6,602 bases of DNA from Microcaldota archaeon (GTDB taxonomy: Archaea; Micrarchaeota; Micrarchaeia; Anstonellales; J096), in NCBI GenBank assembly GCA_026396375.1, contig JAPLWW010000015.1, positions 1 to 6,602 on the forward strand, written 5' to 3'. Within the stretch, counting starts at the first letter, position 1, and the number at the start of each line of letters is the position of its first letter. The notes beneath the pieces are model-generated. The model was not told where the DNA came from. It saw nothing but the letters and a program-made list of their open reading frames with translations, and made no database searches. Made by a program: the position numbers and the translations under genes. Positions 4,573-6,602 of this stretch are shown here, one piece after another.

Positions 4573-5664
4573 ATGGCAAAGGTTTCAGTTTCCCTGAAGG
4601 GGATGAAAAAGGCGTCCCTTTACAGGAAATTCGAGGGAAAGGCGCTGAGATGCACAGCATGCAAGCATTACTGCATAATTGCGGAGGGCATGACAGGGAT
4701 ATGCCACACAATGGGCAACATAAGAGGCAAGCTCTATTCGTTTGTCTACGGGCATCCTGCGGCAGTCAACATAGACCCTATTGAGAAAAAGCCGTTTTTC
4801 CACCTTAACCCAGGCTCCTCATTCTTTTCCATAGGCACATACGGCTGCAATTTCAGGTGCTCGTTCTGCCAGAACTGGGACCTCAGCCAGTTTCCAAAGG
4901 AAGAGGCAAACTTCTCATCGCAGATGGCATCCGACCTGATAAGGAAAAGGTCAGGCGAACTGTCTCCGGAAAAGGCGGTCGAGCTAGCGCTGCAGTATGG
5001 ATGCGACGGCATAGCCTACACCTACAACGAGCCTGTAATCTGGTCCGAATATGCTGAGGATATAGCAAAGCTGGCGCATGACAAAGGCCTGCTCAATGTA
5101 TTTGTCTCCTCAGGCTATGAGACAGAGGAGGCACTGGATTACCTGAAGCATATTGATGCCTACAAGATAGACCTCAAGGGGTTCAGGGAGGACTTTTACA
5201 CAAGGAACTGCGGAACCAAGCTCTCAAATGTCCTTGACACAATCCGCTCTGTCTGGAAAAGGGACAAGCACCTTGAAATTGTGACTTTGGTCATACCCGG
5301 GGAGAACGACGATGACGAGCAGCTGAAGGGAATGGCCGATTTCATAGCAGGGATAAGCCCTGATGTGCCCTGGCATGTGACCCAGTTCCACCCGGACTAC
5401 AAGATGATGGACAAGCCGATAACCCCGGTCGAGACCCTGGTAAAGGCAAGGGACATCGGAAAAAAGGCGGGGCTGAGATATGTCTATATTGGCAACACTC
5501 CCACCGAGAACGGGGAAAACACCTATTGCCCGCACTGCAATGCCCTGGTTGTGGGAAGGGAATTTTACAGCATCAATTACTTCGACATCAAGGACGGCAA
5601 CTGCGGAAAATGCGGAAAGGCCATCTATGGGATGTGGCACAAGGCGAGGATAACTAACCTTTGA
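4573..5664 (+). CDS. amrS: AmmeMemoRadiSam-system radical SAM protein AmrS
   Basis: The 363-aa protein carries the full AmrS pattern. An N-terminal cysteine module (C27, C30, C34, C44) is followed by the family signatures IDPIEKKPFFHLNPGS (67-82) and SIGTYGCNFRCSFCQNWDLSQ-type sequence, in which C92, C96 and C99 form the CxxxCxxC site for the [4Fe-4S] cluster that cleaves S-adenosylmethionine. A TIM-barrel region follows (TYNEPVIWSEY at 150-160, KIDLKGF at 198-204, TQFHPDY at 270-276). The C-terminus has a zinc-ribbon-like CPHC (319-322) and CGKC (344-347). The family is often misnamed pyruvate formate-lyase activating enzyme. Its reaction is not known to me; elsewhere it is linked to MEMO1-like and AMMECR1-like proteins, neither of which lies in this window. 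The start is supported by a TATA box 25 nt upstream. Its TGA shares one base with the next ATG, so co-translation with the dehydrogenase is likely. Confidence 0.92.
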   Translation: MAKVSVSLKGMKKASLYRKFEGKALRCTACKHYCIIAEGMTGICHTMGNIRGKLYSFVYGHPAAVNIDPIEKKPFFHLNPGSSFFSIGTYGCNFRCSFCQNWDLSQFPKEEANFSSQMASDLIRKRSGELSPEKAVELALQYGCDGIAYTYNEPVIWSEYAEDIAKLAHDKGLLNVFVSSGYETEEALDYLKHIDAYKIDLKGFREDFYTRNCGTKLSNVLDTIRSVWKRDKHLEIVTLVIPGENDDDEQLKGMADFIAGISPDVPWHVTQFHPDYKMMDKPITPVETLVKARDIGKKAGLRYVYIGNTPTENGENTYCPHCNALVVGREFYSINYFDIKDGNCGKCGKAIYGMWHKARITNL

Positions 5665-6602
5665 TGATTATGAAATTCAAGAAGCTCGTTTTATATGATC
5701 TGAAGTCAGCGCCACTTGAAAAAGAATTCCTAGAGAAATTGAAGGAATTTGCGGATTCTGTTGAAATTGTCTTTGCAGAAAAAGAGTATGCAGGAGGATT
5801 GAAACTATCTGACATAAGGGGTGCGGATGCTCTGGTCACCCGCATTTTTGATAATTATGATAACTCCATGTTTGAAAAATCCAGCTTAAGGTATATCGGT
5901 GCAATGCACACTGACGTTTCCCATTTTAATGCCATGATTTTGGGTAAAAATGGAATCGCATTGACAAACGTTCCCGGTTATGCCACGGAAGCCGTTGCCG
6001 AGTTGACGATTTCCGCATTGCTGAACATTTCCAGGAGAACCCATGACGCGATGAATTTTGTCAAAAGGGGCAACTGGGGATTTGAGTCGTTCATGGGCCG
6101 TGAACTGAAAGGAAAAACACTGGGAATAATCGGTTTGGGGCGCATTGGCACCAGGGTAGCGGAGATTGCCGAAGGATTGGGAATGAAAATTGTTCATTAT
6201 ACGCCGTCAAAAAAATCAGACAAAGACTTCTTGGAGCTCGATGAACTGCTGAAGCAGAGCGATGTGGTAAGCCTGCACTGCAGCCTGAATGGGGAAACGG
6301 AGGGCATATTGAACTCATCCAAACTCAAATTGATGAAAAAAGGTTCGCTATTGCTCAATTCCGCAAGGTCTGAACTGGTTGATCTGGAAGCAGCATATAA
6401 GATTTGCAAGCGAAAGAGGATTTTCGCATGGTTTGAGGCCATTGAACAGGAAGAAATAAGGGACAGATTCAATAAACTCGACAATGTTTATTTAACACCC
6501 CACTTTGGATGGATGACAAGGGAAGCGCAACAGGAATTAAGGGACATTACGCTGAACAACATCAAATCTTATCTCGAAGGAAAAACAAGTAATCGCATAC
6601 AA
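5664..6602 (+). CDS. D-2-hydroxyacid dehydrogenase family protein (3' end outside window)
   Basis: The frame is open for 313 codons up to the window edge without a stop; family members are usually about 310-335 aa, so little is missing. The NAD-binding domain has GIIGLGRIG (154-162, GxGxxG) after the typical TNVPGYATEAVAEL (101-114). Of the catalytic triad, Arg235 (NSARSEL), Glu261 and His280 (LTPHFGW) are in place. The stretch around the Glu is unusual: where most members have DVFxxEP this protein has WFEAIEQ, so the usual Asp and Pro are lost. The loop normally rich in Gly near residue 80 reads GAMHTDVSHF. These enzymes reduce 2-ketoacids or oxidise D-2-hydroxyacids (lactate, glycerate, 3-phosphoglycerate); the substrate here is open. 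The ATG overlaps the amrS TGA by one base and no promoter or Shine-Dalgarno is seen, so translation is probably coupled; ATG 5670 is an alternative start. The gene uses more CGN arginine codons than amrS. Confidence 0.9.
   Translation, partial: MIMKFKKLVLYDLKSAPLEKEFLEKLKEFADSVEIVFAEKEYAGGLKLSDIRGADALVTRIFDNYDNSMFEKSSLRYIGAMHTDVSHFNAMILGKNGIALTNVPGYATEAVAELTISALLNISRRTHDAMNFVKRGNWGFESFMGRELKGKTLGIIGLGRIGTRVAEIAEGLGMKIVHYTPSKKSDKDFLELDELLKQSDVVSLHCSLNGETEGILNSSKLKLMKKGSLLLNSARSELVDLEAAYKICKRKRIFAWFEAIEQEEIRDRFNKLDNVYLTPHFGWMTREAQQELRDITLNNIKSYLEGKTSNRIQ

Noticed and set aside
5224..5640. 138-codon open frame on the minus strand inside amrS
   Set aside because: It lies opposite conserved AmrS sequence including the C-terminal cysteine motifs; its length reflects codon bias on the sense strand.

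Overview
This window most likely comes from an archaeal chromosome. Four things point that way. Almost every gene has a TATA-box-like element (TTTTTAAA, TATAAAAAT or TTTAAATAT type), and for four protein genes its centre lies only about 25-29 nt before the start codon, the spacing of leaderless archaeal transcripts. The few Shine-Dalgarno-like motifs (GGTGAT, AAGGTG) match the archaeal 16S rRNA tail. The tRNA-Gly lacks an encoded CCA. The gene families (Yip1-domain membrane protein, AmrS radical SAM protein, tandem ACT protein) are common in archaeal genomes. Coding is dense, AGG/AGA dominate arginine codons and the standard code fits. A DPANN-type or euryarchaeal host is plausible, but the window cannot settle the lineage.

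Layout. Positions 1-497 (minus strand) hold a tandem ACT-domain protein followed, after one base, by the first 28 codons of an unidentified gene cut by the window edge. A compact divergent promoter (498-585) separates this pair from an unrecognised 254-aa protein (586-1350, plus). A tRNA-Gly(UCC) gene with its own TATA box follows (1407-1477). It faces a minus-strand pair read toward it: a cold-shock-domain protein (2278-2469) upstream and a five-helix Yip1-family membrane protein (1592-2233), each with its own promoter. The convergent gap 1478-1591 holds T-tracts, a symmetrical A/T hairpin and an 11-nt copy of the tRNA 3' end. A second divergent promoter region (2470-2575) starts the plus-strand half: a GalE-like NAD-dependent sugar-nucleotide epimerase (2576-3487), a secreted lipoprotein built from three repeats each carrying a Cx8C pair (3530-4525), the radical SAM protein AmrS (4573-5664), and a D-2-hydroxyacid dehydrogenase that overlaps the AmrS stop by one base and runs off the window end (5664-6602).

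How the genes fit together. Most genes look like single transcription units. The likely co-translated pairs are ACT protein/unknown and AmrS/hydroxyacid dehydrogenase. The epimerase could supply a UDP-sugar for surface glycans, and the next gene encodes an exported protein with seven N-glycosylation sequons, but a functional link is only inferred. No mobile element, CRISPR array, integrase or defence system is visible. The parts that deserve most attention are the triplicated Cx8C lipoprotein, the AmrS-dehydrogenase coupling and the mix of leaderless and SD-led genes.
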